Shown in pieces: positions 25,596-33,636 of a DNA stretch of 64,000 nt. Each line of letters begins with the position of its first letter. The stretch's first letter is position 1. Under the pieces are notes generated by a model. The model was given only the letters and a program-made list of their open reading frames with translations. It was not told where the DNA came from and did not search any database. Origin of the DNA: Streptomyces sp. F001 (lineage in GTDB: Bacteria; Actinomycetota; Actinomycetes; Streptomycetales; Streptomycetaceae); contig NZ_QZWF01000017.1 of assembly GCF_004187715.1 (NCBI RefSeq), forward strand, positions 61,737-125,736. The letters run 5' to 3'. A program made the position numbers and the translations under genes.

Positions 25596-26810
25596 ATGCA
25601 TCCGAAAGTGAAGCCCGCGCTCAGGCGCGGCTGGCGCGACCTCAACACCGTGCAGTTCGGCATGACACCGGCGCACGCGATGACGCTGGGTCCGATGGAT
25701 TCGGCCACGGGACACTTCCTCGAACTGCTCAACGGCACTCGCGGCCTGCCGCTCCTGCGCGAAGAGGGACGGCGCATGGACCTGCCGGACGGTCATGTCG
25801 ACGCGCTGGTCGAGCGGCTGGCCCGGTCCGGACTGCTCGACGACGCCAAGGGAGGCAGCCCGGCCGCCGACGCACTACGCACGAAGAAAGAGGTCCTCGA
25901 CCGGCTCCGCCCCGACCTGGCCTCGCTGTCCCTGACCACCTCCCGACCCGGCGACGCGATCAGCCGCCTGGCCGCCCGTCGCTCCCTCCGCGTACAGGTG
26001 CGCGGAGCCGGCCGGGTGGGCACCGTCCTGGCCTCCCTGCTGTCGGGCGCCGGAGTCGGCGAGGTGGACGTGCGCGACTGCGGCCAGGTCGAACCGTGGG
26101 ACATCGCGCCGGGCGGGCTGCCCGCCGAGTCCGTCGGCGAGCGCCGCGACGAAGCCGCCCGCCGTGCCGTGCGCCGCGCCGCACCGGACCGCCCACCCCG
26201 CCGCGGCCCCAGACCACGGATCGAGGCGGCCGACCCCGGCTACTCACTGGTGATCCTCGCCCCACGCGACGATGTCGTCGTGCACGCCCCCGCCCCGGAC
26301 ACCGCAGAACCACTCATCACTTCGGGTACGCCCCACCTGTATGCCGGAGTCGTCGAGGGAACCGGCGTGGTCGGCCCGCTCGTCCTGCCCGGCGAGACGG
26401 GCTGCGCCCGCTGTCTGCACGAGGACCGCACCGACCGGGACCCGACCTGGCCCCGCCTGGTCGCCCAGTGGCGCTCGGGCAGACAGTCCCATGTCCGCCC
26501 CTGCGACCTGGCCCTGGCCACCACCGTCGCCGGGCTGGCGGCCGCGCACACACTCACCTTCCTGGACGGCCAGGTGCCCTCCAGCACGGGCGCACGCTGG
26601 GAGGTCTCGCTGCCGGGTCTTCAGTGGCATACACGGCCGGTCTGGGCCCATCCCGCATGCCCGTGCGGGGCTGCGGAGAGAGGAAAGGGGGAACACGCCT
26701 CGGAGGATGCGGAGGCACACGAGACAATGGCGGTGGAACGGTCGCCGAGGGAGTTACGCCGTACGGCGGGCGCGGCGCGACCGGCTGGGACCTGGAGGGC
26801 GCATGTCTGA
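25596..26810 (+). CDS. ThiF/E1-like adenylyltransferase-fold protein
   Basis: A 404-residue protein with an N-terminal winged-helix-like region (residues 1-90). An E1/ThiF Rossmann segment follows: VRGAGRVGTVLASLLSGAGV near residue 132 (core GAGRVGT), then VDVRDCG. A zinc-type CARCLHED occurs near 269 and a second pair CPCG near 358. The classic catalytic Cys and the Arg finger of MoeB/ThiF are not clearly placed, so it may bind ATP without activating a ubiquitin-like partner. Its end overlaps the ABC1-kinase start by eight bases, indicating co-translation and a possible functional link. Confidence 0.75.
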   Translation: MHPKVKPALRRGWRDLNTVQFGMTPAHAMTLGPMDSATGHFLELLNGTRGLPLLREEGRRMDLPDGHVDALVERLARSGLLDDAKGGSPAADALRTKKEVLDRLRPDLASLSLTTSRPGDAISRLAARRSLRVQVRGAGRVGTVLASLLSGAGVGEVDVRDCGQVEPWDIAPGGLPAESVGERRDEAARRAVRRAAPDRPPRRGPRPRIEAADPGYSLVILAPRDDVVVHAPAPDTAEPLITSGTPHLYAGVVEGTGVVGPLVLPGETGCARCLHEDRTDRDPTWPRLVAQWRSGRQSHVRPCDLALATTVAGLAAAHTLTFLDGQVPSSTGARWEVSLPGLQWHTRPVWAHPACPCGAAERGKGEHASEDAEAHETMAVERSPRELRRTAGAARPAGTWRAHV

Positions 26811-28191
26811 TCTTCCCCGCAAGGCGGTCACCCGTACCGCCAAGCTCGCCGCGCTCCCGCTCGGCTTCGCCGGGCGGGCCACCTGGGGCCTGGGCAAGCG
26901 GATCGTCGGCGAATCCGCGGAGATAGTCGGCCGCGAACTGCAGCAGCGGACGGCCGAACAGCTCTTCAAAGTACTCGGAGAGCTCAAGGGCGGCGCGATG
27001 AAGTTCGGGCAGGCCCTGTCCGTCTTCGAGTCGGCCCTGCCCGAGGAGATCGCCGGCCCCTACCGGGTGGCCCTCACCAAGCTCCAGGAAGCGGCGCCCC
27101 CGATGCCGACGCGCACCGTGCACACCGTCCTCGGCGAGCGGCTCGGCGAGGACTGGCGGGAGCTGTTCCTGGAGTTCGAGGACAAGCCGTCCGCGGCGGC
27201 CTCGATCGGCCAGGTGCACCGGGGCGTGTGGCACGACGGACGTGAGGTCGCGGTCAAAGTGCAGTACCCGGGAGCAGGCGAGGCCCTGCTGTCCGACCTG
27301 AACCAACTGAGCCGTTTCTCCCGCCTGTTGGGTCCCCTCATTCCCGGCATGGACATCAAACCGCTGATCGCGGAGCTGAGGGACCGCGTCTCCGAGGAGC
27401 TGGACTACGGCCTGGAAGCTCAGGCCCAGCAAACCCACGCAGAGGAGTTCGCCGACGACCCGGACGTCCTGGTGCCGGCCGTGGTCCACCAGTGCGACGA
27501 GGTCCTGATCACCGAGTGGATCGACGGCATTCCGATGTCAGAGATCATCAGGGACGGCACCCAGGAACAGCGCGACCGGGCCGGTCAGCTCCTCGCCCGT
27601 TTCCTCTTCTCCGGCCCGGCCCGCACCGGCCTCCTGCACGCCGACCCGCACCCCGGCAACTTCCGCCTCCTGCCCGGCGGTCCGGGCGGGGACGACGACT
27701 GGCACCTCGGAGTCCTGGACTTCGGCACGGTCGACCGCCTCCCGGGCGGCCTGCCCACGCCCATAGGCCACTCCCTGCGGATGACCCTCGACGGCGACGC
27801 ACAGGCCGTCTACGACCTGCTCTGTGAGGAGGGCTTCGTCAAACAGTCCATCGAGCTGGACCCCGACGCGGTCCTCGACTACCTGCTGCCCATCATCGAG
27901 CCCGCCCAGGTCGAGGAGTTCACCTTCACCCGCGGCTGGATGCGCAGCCAGGCAGCCCGCGTCGCCGACCCCCGCTCCCCCGCCTACCAGCTCGGCAAGC
28001 AGCTCAACCTGCCGCCCGCGTACCTCCTGATACACCGGGTGACCCTCAGCACCATCGGGGTGCTGTGCCAACTCGGCGCGACGGTAAGGCTGCGCAAGGA
28101 ACTGGAGGAGTGGCTGCCGGGGTTCTTGGCGGAGGAAGGCGTGGACGAGGAGGACGGCATGGGCGAGGAGGAGGCTGCGGCGGAGGCGTGA
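26803..28191 (+). CDS. ABC1/AarF (ADCK/UbiB-like) atypical kinase
   Basis: A 462-residue UbiB-family kinase-like protein. The family-specific KxGQ motif (MKFGQALS) is near residue 66, the A-rich loop AAASIGQVH near 129, and the Lys in VAVKVQYPG near 150. The catalytic HADPHPGN is near 280 and the metal-binding LDFGTVD near 304. Homologues regulate isoprenoid-lipid metabolism by a poorly understood ATPase activity. In M. tuberculosis the equivalent gene (Rv3197) lies beside whiB7 and was tied to macrolide tolerance, as I recall. GGAGG sits four bases before the ATG, which overlaps the upstream gene. Confidence 0.92.
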   Translation: MSDLPRKAVTRTAKLAALPLGFAGRATWGLGKRIVGESAEIVGRELQQRTAEQLFKVLGELKGGAMKFGQALSVFESALPEEIAGPYRVALTKLQEAAPPMPTRTVHTVLGERLGEDWRELFLEFEDKPSAAASIGQVHRGVWHDGREVAVKVQYPGAGEALLSDLNQLSRFSRLLGPLIPGMDIKPLIAELRDRVSEELDYGLEAQAQQTHAEEFADDPDVLVPAVVHQCDEVLITEWIDGIPMSEIIRDGTQEQRDRAGQLLARFLFSGPARTGLLHADPHPGNFRLLPGGPGGDDDWHLGVLDFGTVDRLPGGLPTPIGHSLRMTLDGDAQAVYDLLCEEGFVKQSIELDPDAVLDYLLPIIEPAQVEEFTFTRGWMRSQAARVADPRSPAYQLGKQLNLPPAYLLIHRVTLSTIGVLCQLGATVRLRKELEEWLPGFLAEEGVDEEDGMGEEEAAAEA

Positions 28192-28277
28192 GCCGGGCTG
28201 TTGGGCTGCCGTTTTCGGCTTCTTGAAGGGTGGGTGGGGGGAGGGGGAGGGCCCCCAGAGAGGGCCCAGAGTCTCCC

Positions 28278-28487
28278 CTACCACCACGCCGAATCCAACC
28301 GCCCCTCAATCGCCCTGAGGTTCTCCCGCGAGCAGAAGTCGCAGAAATAGCGGCGAGTGCCGTGCTCCACAGAGCACGTCCAGGTGGGCTGCGGGCCGCG
28401 GGCCTGGGCACCGCAGCGGGCGCAGACGATGGGTCGGGGCTCCGGGGCGGAGCCGCCGTCGTCACTGCCTCCGGGAAGACTCGTCAC
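28278..28487 (-). CDS. Small zinc-ribbon-like protein (69 aa)
   Basis: A compact 69-residue protein. Two Cys pairs, CARC (about residue 22) and CDFC (about 49), with an additional Cys (CSVEHGTRRYF) between them suggest a zinc ribbon. The C-terminus is charged (SRENLRAIEGRLD). The GTG start is chosen because the larger open frame upstream reads through a strong terminator. Conserved in position next to wblC in Streptomyces as far as I recall; function unknown. Confidence 0.75.
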   Translation of the reverse strand: MTSLPGGSDDGGSAPEPRPIVCARCGAQARGPQPTWTCSVEHGTRRYFCDFCSRENLRAIEGRLDSAWW

Positions 28488-28533
28488 CCGGCGACGATAT
28501 CGCCGTACCCGACGGTTCGCCGGACACAACGCA

Positions 28534-28573
28534 CCGCGGGGGCCGGTCCGCTCGGACGGACCGGCCCCCGCGG
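28534..28573 (-). terminator. Terminator after the wblC operon
   Basis: CCGCGGGGGCCGGTCCG (28534-28550) pairs perfectly with CGGACCGGCCCCCGCGG (28557-28573) across a six-base loop. It lies 50 bases after the stop of the small gene that follows wblC. Confidence 0.85.
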
Positions 28574-28623
28574 GGAGCTCTTGCCTCCTCAGGTCGGGAG
28601 GCCACCGCTTCAGGTGTTCCGGG

Positions 28624-28947
28624 TTACTGCATGACGGCCATGGCGAGCGCGCGGCGGGCGCGCCTCGAGGCCCGCTCGGCCCGGCGCTGCATCCGGCGAG
28701 CAGCCACCAGGCGCAGGGCCCGGCGCTCCTGGTGCGCCTCGTGCAGCCGGTCGTGCATATGCGCACGAGCCAGGGCTTCTGGGATGAGTTGCATCTCGCG
28801 GGTCCTGTTCTGGCGCGAGTCGTTCGCGCCGGTGGTGGTGACGTCTGGTGTCGCGGAGCCGGTGGGCTCGTTGGTGGACGGCTTCATCGGGGCCTGCTTC
28901 TGAGGGTCGTGCGTGAGGGGGCGGTCGATCGTTCCTGCGGTGTTCAT
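28624..28947 (-). CDS. Basic helical protein coupled to wblC
   Basis: A 107-residue protein. The first half is polar and probably disordered. The second half (from EMQLIPEALARAHMHDRL near residue 51) is a long Arg/Ala-rich helix ending RRARRALAMAVMQ, with strong positive charge. No known domain is recognised. Its ATG overlaps the wblC stop (ATGA), so its synthesis depends on wblC translation. RNA, DNA or ribosome contact is a reasonable guess from charge alone. Confidence 0.75.
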   Translation of the reverse strand: MNTAGTIDRPLTHDPQKQAPMKPSTNEPTGSATPDVTTTGANDSRQNRTREMQLIPEALARAHMHDRLHEAHQERRALRLVAARRMQRRAERASRRARRALAMAVMQ

Positions 28948-29312
28948 GCCGTGACCGGGTTCTTGCGCGGGCGGCCACGCGGCCGCTTCCGGGCGACGAC
29001 GACACCCTGGACGAACAGCTCGCCACCCCAGACGCCCCAGGGCTCACGCCGTTCCTTGGCGCCGGCGAGGCAGGCCTCGATCAGCGGGCAGGTACGGCAG
29101 AGGGACTTGGCGTACTCCACGTCCGCCGGCGACTCGGCGAAGAAGACCTCCGGGTCGTAGGAGCGGCAGGGGACGGGGACGCCGAGGTTCTCGATGGCGT
29201 CGTCGAGCGCGGTGAGCGCGGTGAGCGGGGTCAAGGTGGAGTCCTCCGTGAGGCCGGGCGGGGGGATCGTTTCGGAAGGCGGTACGGACGGGGCGTGCGC
29301 TTCGAGTTGCAC
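28944..29312 (-). CDS. wblC: WhiB-family regulator WblC (WhiB7)
   Basis: A 122-residue iron-sulfur transcription factor that activates intrinsic antibiotic resistance by binding the sigma-A region 4 of RNA polymerase. The four Cys ligands are in order: CRSYDPEVFF (about residue 51), CRTC (about 75-78) and C84. The turn GVWGGE follows near 95. The C-terminal RPRGRPRK AT-hook distinguishes WblC/WhiB7 from other WhiB proteins. The GTG start (GAGGA upstream) gives normal length. A 600-base leader with its own promoter, a uORF and a terminator precedes it. The next gene overlaps its stop. Confidence 0.95.
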   Translation of the reverse strand: MQLEAHAPSVPPSETIPPPGLTEDSTLTPLTALTALDDAIENLGVPVPCRSYDPEVFFAESPADVEYAKSLCRTCPLIEACLAGAKERREPWGVWGGELFVQGVVVARKRPRGRPRKNPVTA

Positions 29313-29382
29313 GGTGTCGTCTTCCTCGTCTGGTCGTTCCGGTCCTGTTGGACCGGGTAGCGGCTGGTACCGGGTTCTTTTC

Positions 29383-29424
29383 TTGTCCCGAGGCCCCTTC
29401 GCTCTGTCATCCCGTTCGGGACAA
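29383..29424 (-). promoter_or_regulatory. Second hairpin in wblC leader
   Basis: TTGTCCCGA (29383-29391) and TCGGGACAA (29416-29424) are perfect 9-bp complements between the attenuator terminator and the wblC start. It could be part of an alternative RNA fold. Confidence 0.45.
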
Positions 29425-29429
29425 ACAGA

Positions 29430-29464
29430 AGGGCCGCGGATCCCGAGTGGGGTTCCGCGGCCCT
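29430..29464 (-). terminator. Attenuator terminator in wblC leader
   Basis: On the minus strand an 11-bp stem, AGGGCCGCGGA/TCCGCGGCCCT, is followed by TTCTGTTTGT. It stands upstream of wblC and just after the uORF, so it is placed to stop transcription before the gene unless prevented. Confidence 0.8.
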
Positions 29465-29471
29465 GAAGGCG

Positions 29472-29496
29472 CCAGCCTGATCGCCGATCAGGCTGG
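29472..29496 (-). promoter_or_regulatory. Leader hairpin overlapping the uORF stop codon
   Basis: CCAGCCTGATC/GATCAGGCTGG is a perfect 11-bp stem with a three-base loop. The uORF stop TGA (29490-29488) lies in its first-transcribed arm, so a terminating or stalled ribosome would block its folding. That is the usual geometry of translation-coupled attenuation. Confidence 0.7.
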
Positions 29497-29811
29497 ATCA
29501 CTCCAGGGTTCTGGCCCACGGAAGGCCCACATCAGGTGGTGCTGCGTCGTCTGCTTCCGGAATCCGGCACCGGTCGCCGTAAAGGCATAGGCCTTGGCCT
29601 GTGCCACTACTGCCGCTTCCAGTGCCTTGGTCGGTCGCTCATTACGCTCGCGGACGGGAAGTCCCGCGAGAGACAGGGAGGACGCCGGACGGACGGCACG
29701 AATGCCGGACAGACCGGTGCCCAGGTTGGAGACGCCGAGCATGCACACGGAGGCGACCGAGCGATCGGTCATTTTGACGATGCTGGTGGTGCTGTTCTTG
29801 ATGCTGATCAC
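29488..29811 (-). CDS. Upstream ORF (107 aa) in the wblC leader
   Basis: An open frame inside the wblC leader starting at GTG with GAGAGGAGG eight bases upstream. The product has no known domain. Its N-terminal half is Ser/Thr/Val-rich and its end reads HHLMWAFRGPEPWSDPA. Codons in the last third are less GC-biased than in neighbouring genes. The stop lies in the hairpin that precedes the attenuator terminator, so the frame probably serves as a sensor of translation inhibition rather than for its product. Whether the whole frame or a shorter internal one is used is uncertain. Confidence 0.65.
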   Translation of the reverse strand: MISIKNSTTSIVKMTDRSVASVCMLGVSNLGTGLSGIRAVRPASSLSLAGLPVRERNERPTKALEAAVVAQAKAYAFTATGAGFRKQTTQHHLMWAFRGPEPWSDPA

Positions 29812-29923
29812 TGGACTCGCCTCCTCTCGGCGTCTCGGGGGACTGGGGTGAGCCAGTCCGACGGATATGCAAGTACAACACGGAATCAGGGCCTCCGAGA
29901 AGGCCGCTGTTCCCGTGGCTAAG

Positions 29924-29964
29924 AACCTATGGGGATTGCTGGGGCATGCGCAAACTATTTTTTC
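29924..29964 (-). promoter_or_regulatory. wblC promoter with WblC-type AT-rich box
   Basis: Minus strand: AAAAAATAG immediately precedes TTGCGC (-35, 29953-29948), then 18 bases, then TAGGTT (-10, 29929-29924). WhiB7-activated promoters carry a short A/T tract just upstream of the -35. Such a tract is conspicuous in this GC-rich DNA and suggests autoactivation. The transcript start would be near 29917. Confidence 0.7.
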
Positions 29965-29976
29965 GACGAGTTGGTA

Positions 29977-32205
29977 TCAGTCCCCGTCTTCCTCTCCCTC
30001 TGGCTCGTGGCCTGCGCAGATGGCCAGGACGTCGGTCCCGTAGCGGTTGAGCTTGCGCACTCCGACCCCTGGGATTCGAGCCAGTTCGCCCTCGTCGTCA
30101 GGGGCGGCCTCGGCGATCGCCATCAGCGTCTTGTCGGTGAAGACGCAGAACGCCGGCTGGCCGCTGCGCCGTGCCTGGACCTCGCGCCACTGCCGCAGCC
30201 GCTCGTAGAGCCCCTCGTCCATGTCGGAGGGGCACTCCTCACAGCGCATCAGCTTCATCTCGCCGGCGTCGGTGAGGGTGCGTCCGCAGACCCGGCAGCG
30301 GGCCGGGGTGCGCTGGGTCCGTCTCGGCGCGGCGGGACCTGTGCCGCTGCCGCCGTGACCGCGCTCGATGCCACCAGAGGCCCCGGCCCCGCTGCGGCCC
30401 CCGGTCGCGGCCGATCCCGGACGCAGTCCGTCGAGGAAGCGGCTGGGGCGCCGATTGGGGCGGCCGCCGGGTGAGCGGGCGAGAGACCAGGAGACGTGGA
30501 GATGGGAGCGTGCGCGGGTGACGCCGACGTAGAGGAGGCGGCGCTCCTCCTCGATCTGTTCGTCGGTCTTCGCGTAGGTGATCGGCATCATGCCCTCGGC
30601 GACTCCGACGAGGAAGACGACCTCCCATTCCAGGCCCTTGGCGGAGTGCAGGGAGGCGAGGGTGACGCCCTGCACGGTGGGTGCGTGCTGGGCGTTCGCA
30701 CGTTCGTCGAGCTCTGCGACGAGGTCGCTCAGAGTGGCGCCGGGCCGGGCTGCCGCGAAGTCCTGCGCGAGGTTCACGAGCGCGGCGAGGGACTCCCAGC
30801 GCTCTCTGACGGCGCCGGATCCGGCGGGGGGCGTGGTCGTCCAGCCCTCGCCGGACAGCACTGCCCGGACCTGGGAGGGCAGGTCGACGGCCTCGTCGAG
30901 GAGCGAGTCGTTACCGCCGAAGCGGGCCGCTCCGCGCAGGGCGATGCCTGCCTTGCGCACTTCGGGGCGGTCGAAGAACCGTTCGGCGCCGCGCAGCTGG
31001 TAGGGGATCCCCGCGTCGGCGAGGGCCTGCTCGTAGGTCTCGGACTGGGCGTTGGTGCGGAACAGGATGGCGATCTCACCGGCCGGGACGCCGGCGTCGA
31101 GGAGCTCGCGGATACGGCGGGCGGCGCCCTCGGCCTCGGCGGGCTCGTCGGTGTGTTCGGTGTAGACAGGCTCAGGGCCCGGGGGGCGCTGGGAGACGAG
31201 TTCCAGCCGGTGGTCGGCGGCGCGGCCGCGGGCCTGGGCAAGCAGTCCGTTGGCGAGATGGACGACCTGGGGTGTGGAGCGGTAGTCGCGGACCAGTTTG
31301 ACGACGGTGGCGCCGGGATGGCGGGTGCGGAAGTCAAGCAGGTGGTCGGGGGTTGCTCCGGTGAACGAGTAGATCGTCTGGCTGGCGTCGCCGACGACGC
31401 ACAGGTTGTCCCGGTCGCCGAGCCAGAGTTCCAGCAGGCGCTGCTGGAGGGGGCTGACGTCCTGGTATTCGTCGACGACGAAGTGCTGGTACTGGGCGCG
31501 GACCTGTTCGGCGATGTCGTGCCGGTCCTGAAGGATGGCGACGGTCAGCAGCAGGACGTCCTCGAAGTCGATGACGCCGCGGTCGCGTTTGAGGTCTTCG
31601 TAGGTGGAATAGAGCTGGACGATCTCGGCCGGGTCGCGTGGAGCCTCACGGCCGACCTTCGCGGCTGCGAGCGGGTAGTCGGCGGGGACCGTCTGGGTGA
31701 CCTTGGACCACTCGATCTCGGCAGTGATGTCCCGCAGCTCGCCTCGGTCGAGGCGGATACGGCAGGCGGCGGCCGCGTCGGCGACGAGTTGGAACTTGCG
31801 GTCGACGAGCCGGGGCATGGAGCCGCCGACTGCTTTCGGCCAGAAGTACTGGAGCTGGCGCAGTGCGGCCGAGTGGAACGTGCGGGCTTGGACGCCGGTG
31901 GCGCCGAGTTGGCGAAGGCGGCCGCGCATCTCGCCGGCGGCGCGGTTGGTGAAGGTGACGGCGAGCACGCTGGAGGGCTGCAGGATGCCGGCGCGTACGC
32001 CGTAGGCGATGCGGTGGGTGATGGCCCGGGTCTTGCCGGTGCCTGCGCCTGCAAGCACGCACACCGGGCCGTGCAGCGCGGTGGCGACTTCGCGCTGCTC
32101 GGGGTCGAGCCCTTCGAGCACCGCGTCGGCTCCGCTCGGCGGAGCCGAGTACTGAGCACTGCTGGGGTGCTGCGGGAAGAGGGTGGAGTGCGTTGCTGCT
32201 GTCAC
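29977..32205 (-). CDS. uvrD2: UvrD2-type DNA helicase with HRDC domain
   Basis: A 742-residue SF1 helicase. Motif I is AGAGTGKTRAI near residue 51 and motif Ia FTNRAAGEM near 80. Motif II VDEYQDVSPLQ is near 255, motif III VGDASQTIYSF near 280, and later motifs include LHSAKGLEWE near 520 and YVGVTRARSHL near 560. After the motor come a tetracysteine element (CRVC and CEEC) and a C-terminal HRDC domain (TDKTLMAIAEAAP to GVGVRKLNRYG). This is the actinobacterial UvrD2 architecture. The GTG at 32205 removes upstream residues that cover the divergent mycoredoxin promoter. Role: DNA repair and essential genome maintenance in mycobacteria. Confidence 0.92.
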   Translation of the reverse strand: MTAATHSTLFPQHPSSAQYSAPPSGADAVLEGLDPEQREVATALHGPVCVLAGAGTGKTRAITHRIAYGVRAGILQPSSVLAVTFTNRAAGEMRGRLRQLGATGVQARTFHSAALRQLQYFWPKAVGGSMPRLVDRKFQLVADAAAACRIRLDRGELRDITAEIEWSKVTQTVPADYPLAAAKVGREAPRDPAEIVQLYSTYEDLKRDRGVIDFEDVLLLTVAILQDRHDIAEQVRAQYQHFVVDEYQDVSPLQQRLLELWLGDRDNLCVVGDASQTIYSFTGATPDHLLDFRTRHPGATVVKLVRDYRSTPQVVHLANGLLAQARGRAADHRLELVSQRPPGPEPVYTEHTDEPAEAEGAARRIRELLDAGVPAGEIAILFRTNAQSETYEQALADAGIPYQLRGAERFFDRPEVRKAGIALRGAARFGGNDSLLDEAVDLPSQVRAVLSGEGWTTTPPAGSGAVRERWESLAALVNLAQDFAAARPGATLSDLVAELDERANAQHAPTVQGVTLASLHSAKGLEWEVVFLVGVAEGMMPITYAKTDEQIEEERRLLYVGVTRARSHLHVSWSLARSPGGRPNRRPSRFLDGLRPGSAATGGRSGAGASGGIERGHGGSGTGPAAPRRTQRTPARCRVCGRTLTDAGEMKLMRCEECPSDMDEGLYERLRQWREVQARRSGQPAFCVFTDKTLMAIAEAAPDDEGELARIPGVGVRKLNRYGTDVLAICAGHEPEGEEDGD

Positions 32206-32314
32206 ACGGCCATGCTGCCAGGTCGCCGGAGGCGGGTGAGCCGGTTGTCCACAGGCGGCTCCCTGCAGTCGTACTAATGCGGCAGGCGTCACGTCCTGCC
32301 GTATACCCCCGGCG

Positions 32315-32340
32315 GGAATGGCGGACCGTTCGCGTACGTT
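32315..32340 (+). promoter_or_regulatory. Sigma-R-type promoter of the mycoredoxin gene
   Basis: GGAAT (32315-32319), 18 bases, then GTT (32338-32340), an exact match to the sigma-R consensus. It is about 50 bases before the mycoredoxin start and points at it. Confidence 0.85.
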
Positions 32341-32388
32341 CCCCCTCTGCGACCATCCGTCCCCGACCCGCCGAGGAGCGCGAGAGAC

Positions 32389-32631
32389 ATGCCGGGCACT
32401 GTGACGATGTACAGCACCACATGGTGCGGCTACTGCCGTCGGCTGAAGAGCCAGCTGGACCGCGAGGGCATCGCGTACACCGAGATCAACATCGAGCAGG
32501 ACCCGGAGTCCGCGGCGTTCGTGGAGAAGGCGAACGGTGGTAACCAGACGGTGCCGACCATGTTGTTCCCAGACGGGTCGACGTTGACGAACCCGTCGCT
32601 GGCACAGGTCAAGCAGAAGATCGGCGCGTAA
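32389..32631 (+). CDS. mrx1: Mycoredoxin (glutaredoxin-like)
   Basis: An 80-residue glutaredoxin-fold oxidoreductase. The active site TTWCGYCRRL carries the CGYC pair that defines mycoredoxin 1, which reduces mixed disulfides between proteins and mycothiol. The cis-Pro motif TVPTMLF near residue 52 and the following FPDGSTLTNPS loop are typical. The ATG is preceded by GAGGAG. A consensus sigma-R promoter and the divergent uvrD2 gene upstream agree with a thiol-stress role and with the mycobacterial gene order. Confidence 0.95.
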   Translation: MPGTVTMYSTTWCGYCRRLKSQLDREGIAYTEINIEQDPESAAFVEKANGGNQTVPTMLFPDGSTLTNPSLAQVKQKIGA

Positions 32632-32644
32632 CCGGCTCACTCGG

Positions 32645-32680
32645 AGGGGTGGCCGTCCCTCATCGGGGGCGGCCACCCCT
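32645..32680. terminator. Convergent terminator, mycoredoxin / nudC
   Basis: AGGGGTGGCCG (32645-32655) pairs with CGGCCACCCCT (32670-32680), followed by TTCGTTGT, between convergent genes. Confidence 0.82.
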
Positions 32681-32691
32681 TCGTTGTGTGG

Positions 32692-33636
32692 TCAGAAGGC
32701 GGTGCGGGTCGGCAGTGGCTTGCCGTACCAGAGTTCGATCAGGCGGGCCGCGATGGAGATGCCGTAGGGCGGCAGCACTTCTCCGGAGTCGAAGGCGGCG
32801 CGCAGTTCGTCGCGGGAGAACCAGCGGGCCTCGTGGATCTCGTCGCCGTCGACGGTGATGTCGGTGGAGGTGGCGCGGGCCATGAAGCCGAGCATGAGGC
32901 TGGATGGGAAGGGCCAGGGCTGGCTGGCGACGTACTCGACCTGGCCGACGGTGATGCCGGCCTCTTCGTGGACCTCACGGCGTACGGACTGCTCGATGGA
33001 CTCGCCGGGCTCGACGAAGCCGGCGAGCGTGGAGAAGCGGCCTTCGGGCCAGTGGACCTGGCGGCCGAGCAGGATGCGGTCGTCCTCGTCGGTGACGGCC
33101 ATGATCACGGCGGGGTCGGTGCGGGGGTAGTGCTCGGCGCCGCAGGCAGGGCAGCGGCGGATGTGGCCGGCCGCTGCGATGACGGTGCGTTCGCCGCAGC
33201 GGGAGCAGAAGCGGTGTGTGCGCTGCCAGTTCTCCAGGCCGACCGCGTGCACCATGAGGCCGGCGTCGCGGGGGGAGAGCAGCAGGCCCGCCTCGCGCAG
33301 GCCGGCGGGGCGCGCGGACTGGTCCATGCGGCCGGGCAGGGCGTCCTTCTGGAGGGCGAAGTAGGAGACGCCGTCTTCGTCTATGCCGAGGAAGTAGCGG
33401 TGGGCCTCGGTGAGCGGGGCTTCGAAGGACGGGCTCATGACGAGTTCGGTGCGGCCGTCGGCTGTCTCGTCGATGAGGACCTGACCGCCGGAGACCACGA
33501 AGCAGCGGGTTGTGGGGTGGCTCCACGCCGCCGCGAGCCAGGCCTCGTCGAGGCGGTGGTGTGCGGCACGGTCGATTCCGCTGGGGGCGGTGAGCGAGAT
33601 GGGTCGGTCGGCGGTGTGGTCGGTCCAGGTGGTCAC
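32692..33636 (-). CDS. nudC: NAD(+) diphosphatase NudC
   Basis: A 314-residue NUDIX enzyme cleaving NADH (and NAD caps on RNA in other bacteria). The zinc ribbon CSRC...CPAC is near residues 145-165, the NUDIX box GFVEPGESIEQ...REVHEEAG near 205-225, and the NADH-pyrophosphatase signature SQPWPFPSS near 240. All are intact. The GTG at 33636 is chosen over an upstream in-frame TTG because GGAAG is well spaced. It converges on mycoredoxin. Confidence 0.95.
   Translation of the reverse strand: MTTWTDHTADRPISLTAPSGIDRAAHHRLDEAWLAAAWSHPTTRCFVVSGGQVLIDETADGRTELVMSPSFEAPLTEAHRYFLGIDEDGVSYFALQKDALPGRMDQSARPAGLREAGLLLSPRDAGLMVHAVGLENWQRTHRFCSRCGERTVIAAAGHIRRCPACGAEHYPRTDPAVIMAVTDEDDRILLGRQVHWPEGRFSTLAGFVEPGESIEQSVRREVHEEAGITVGQVEYVASQPWPFPSSLMLGFMARATSTDITVDGDEIHEARWFSRDELRAAFDSGEVLPPYGISIAARLIELWYGKPLPTRTAF

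Noticed and set aside
29642..29881. Alternative 79-codon uORF in the wblC leader
   Set aside because: No Shine-Dalgarno precedes it and it overlaps, in another frame, the uORF that has GAGAGGAGG. The product is His/Arg/Ser-rich without coding-like codon bias.
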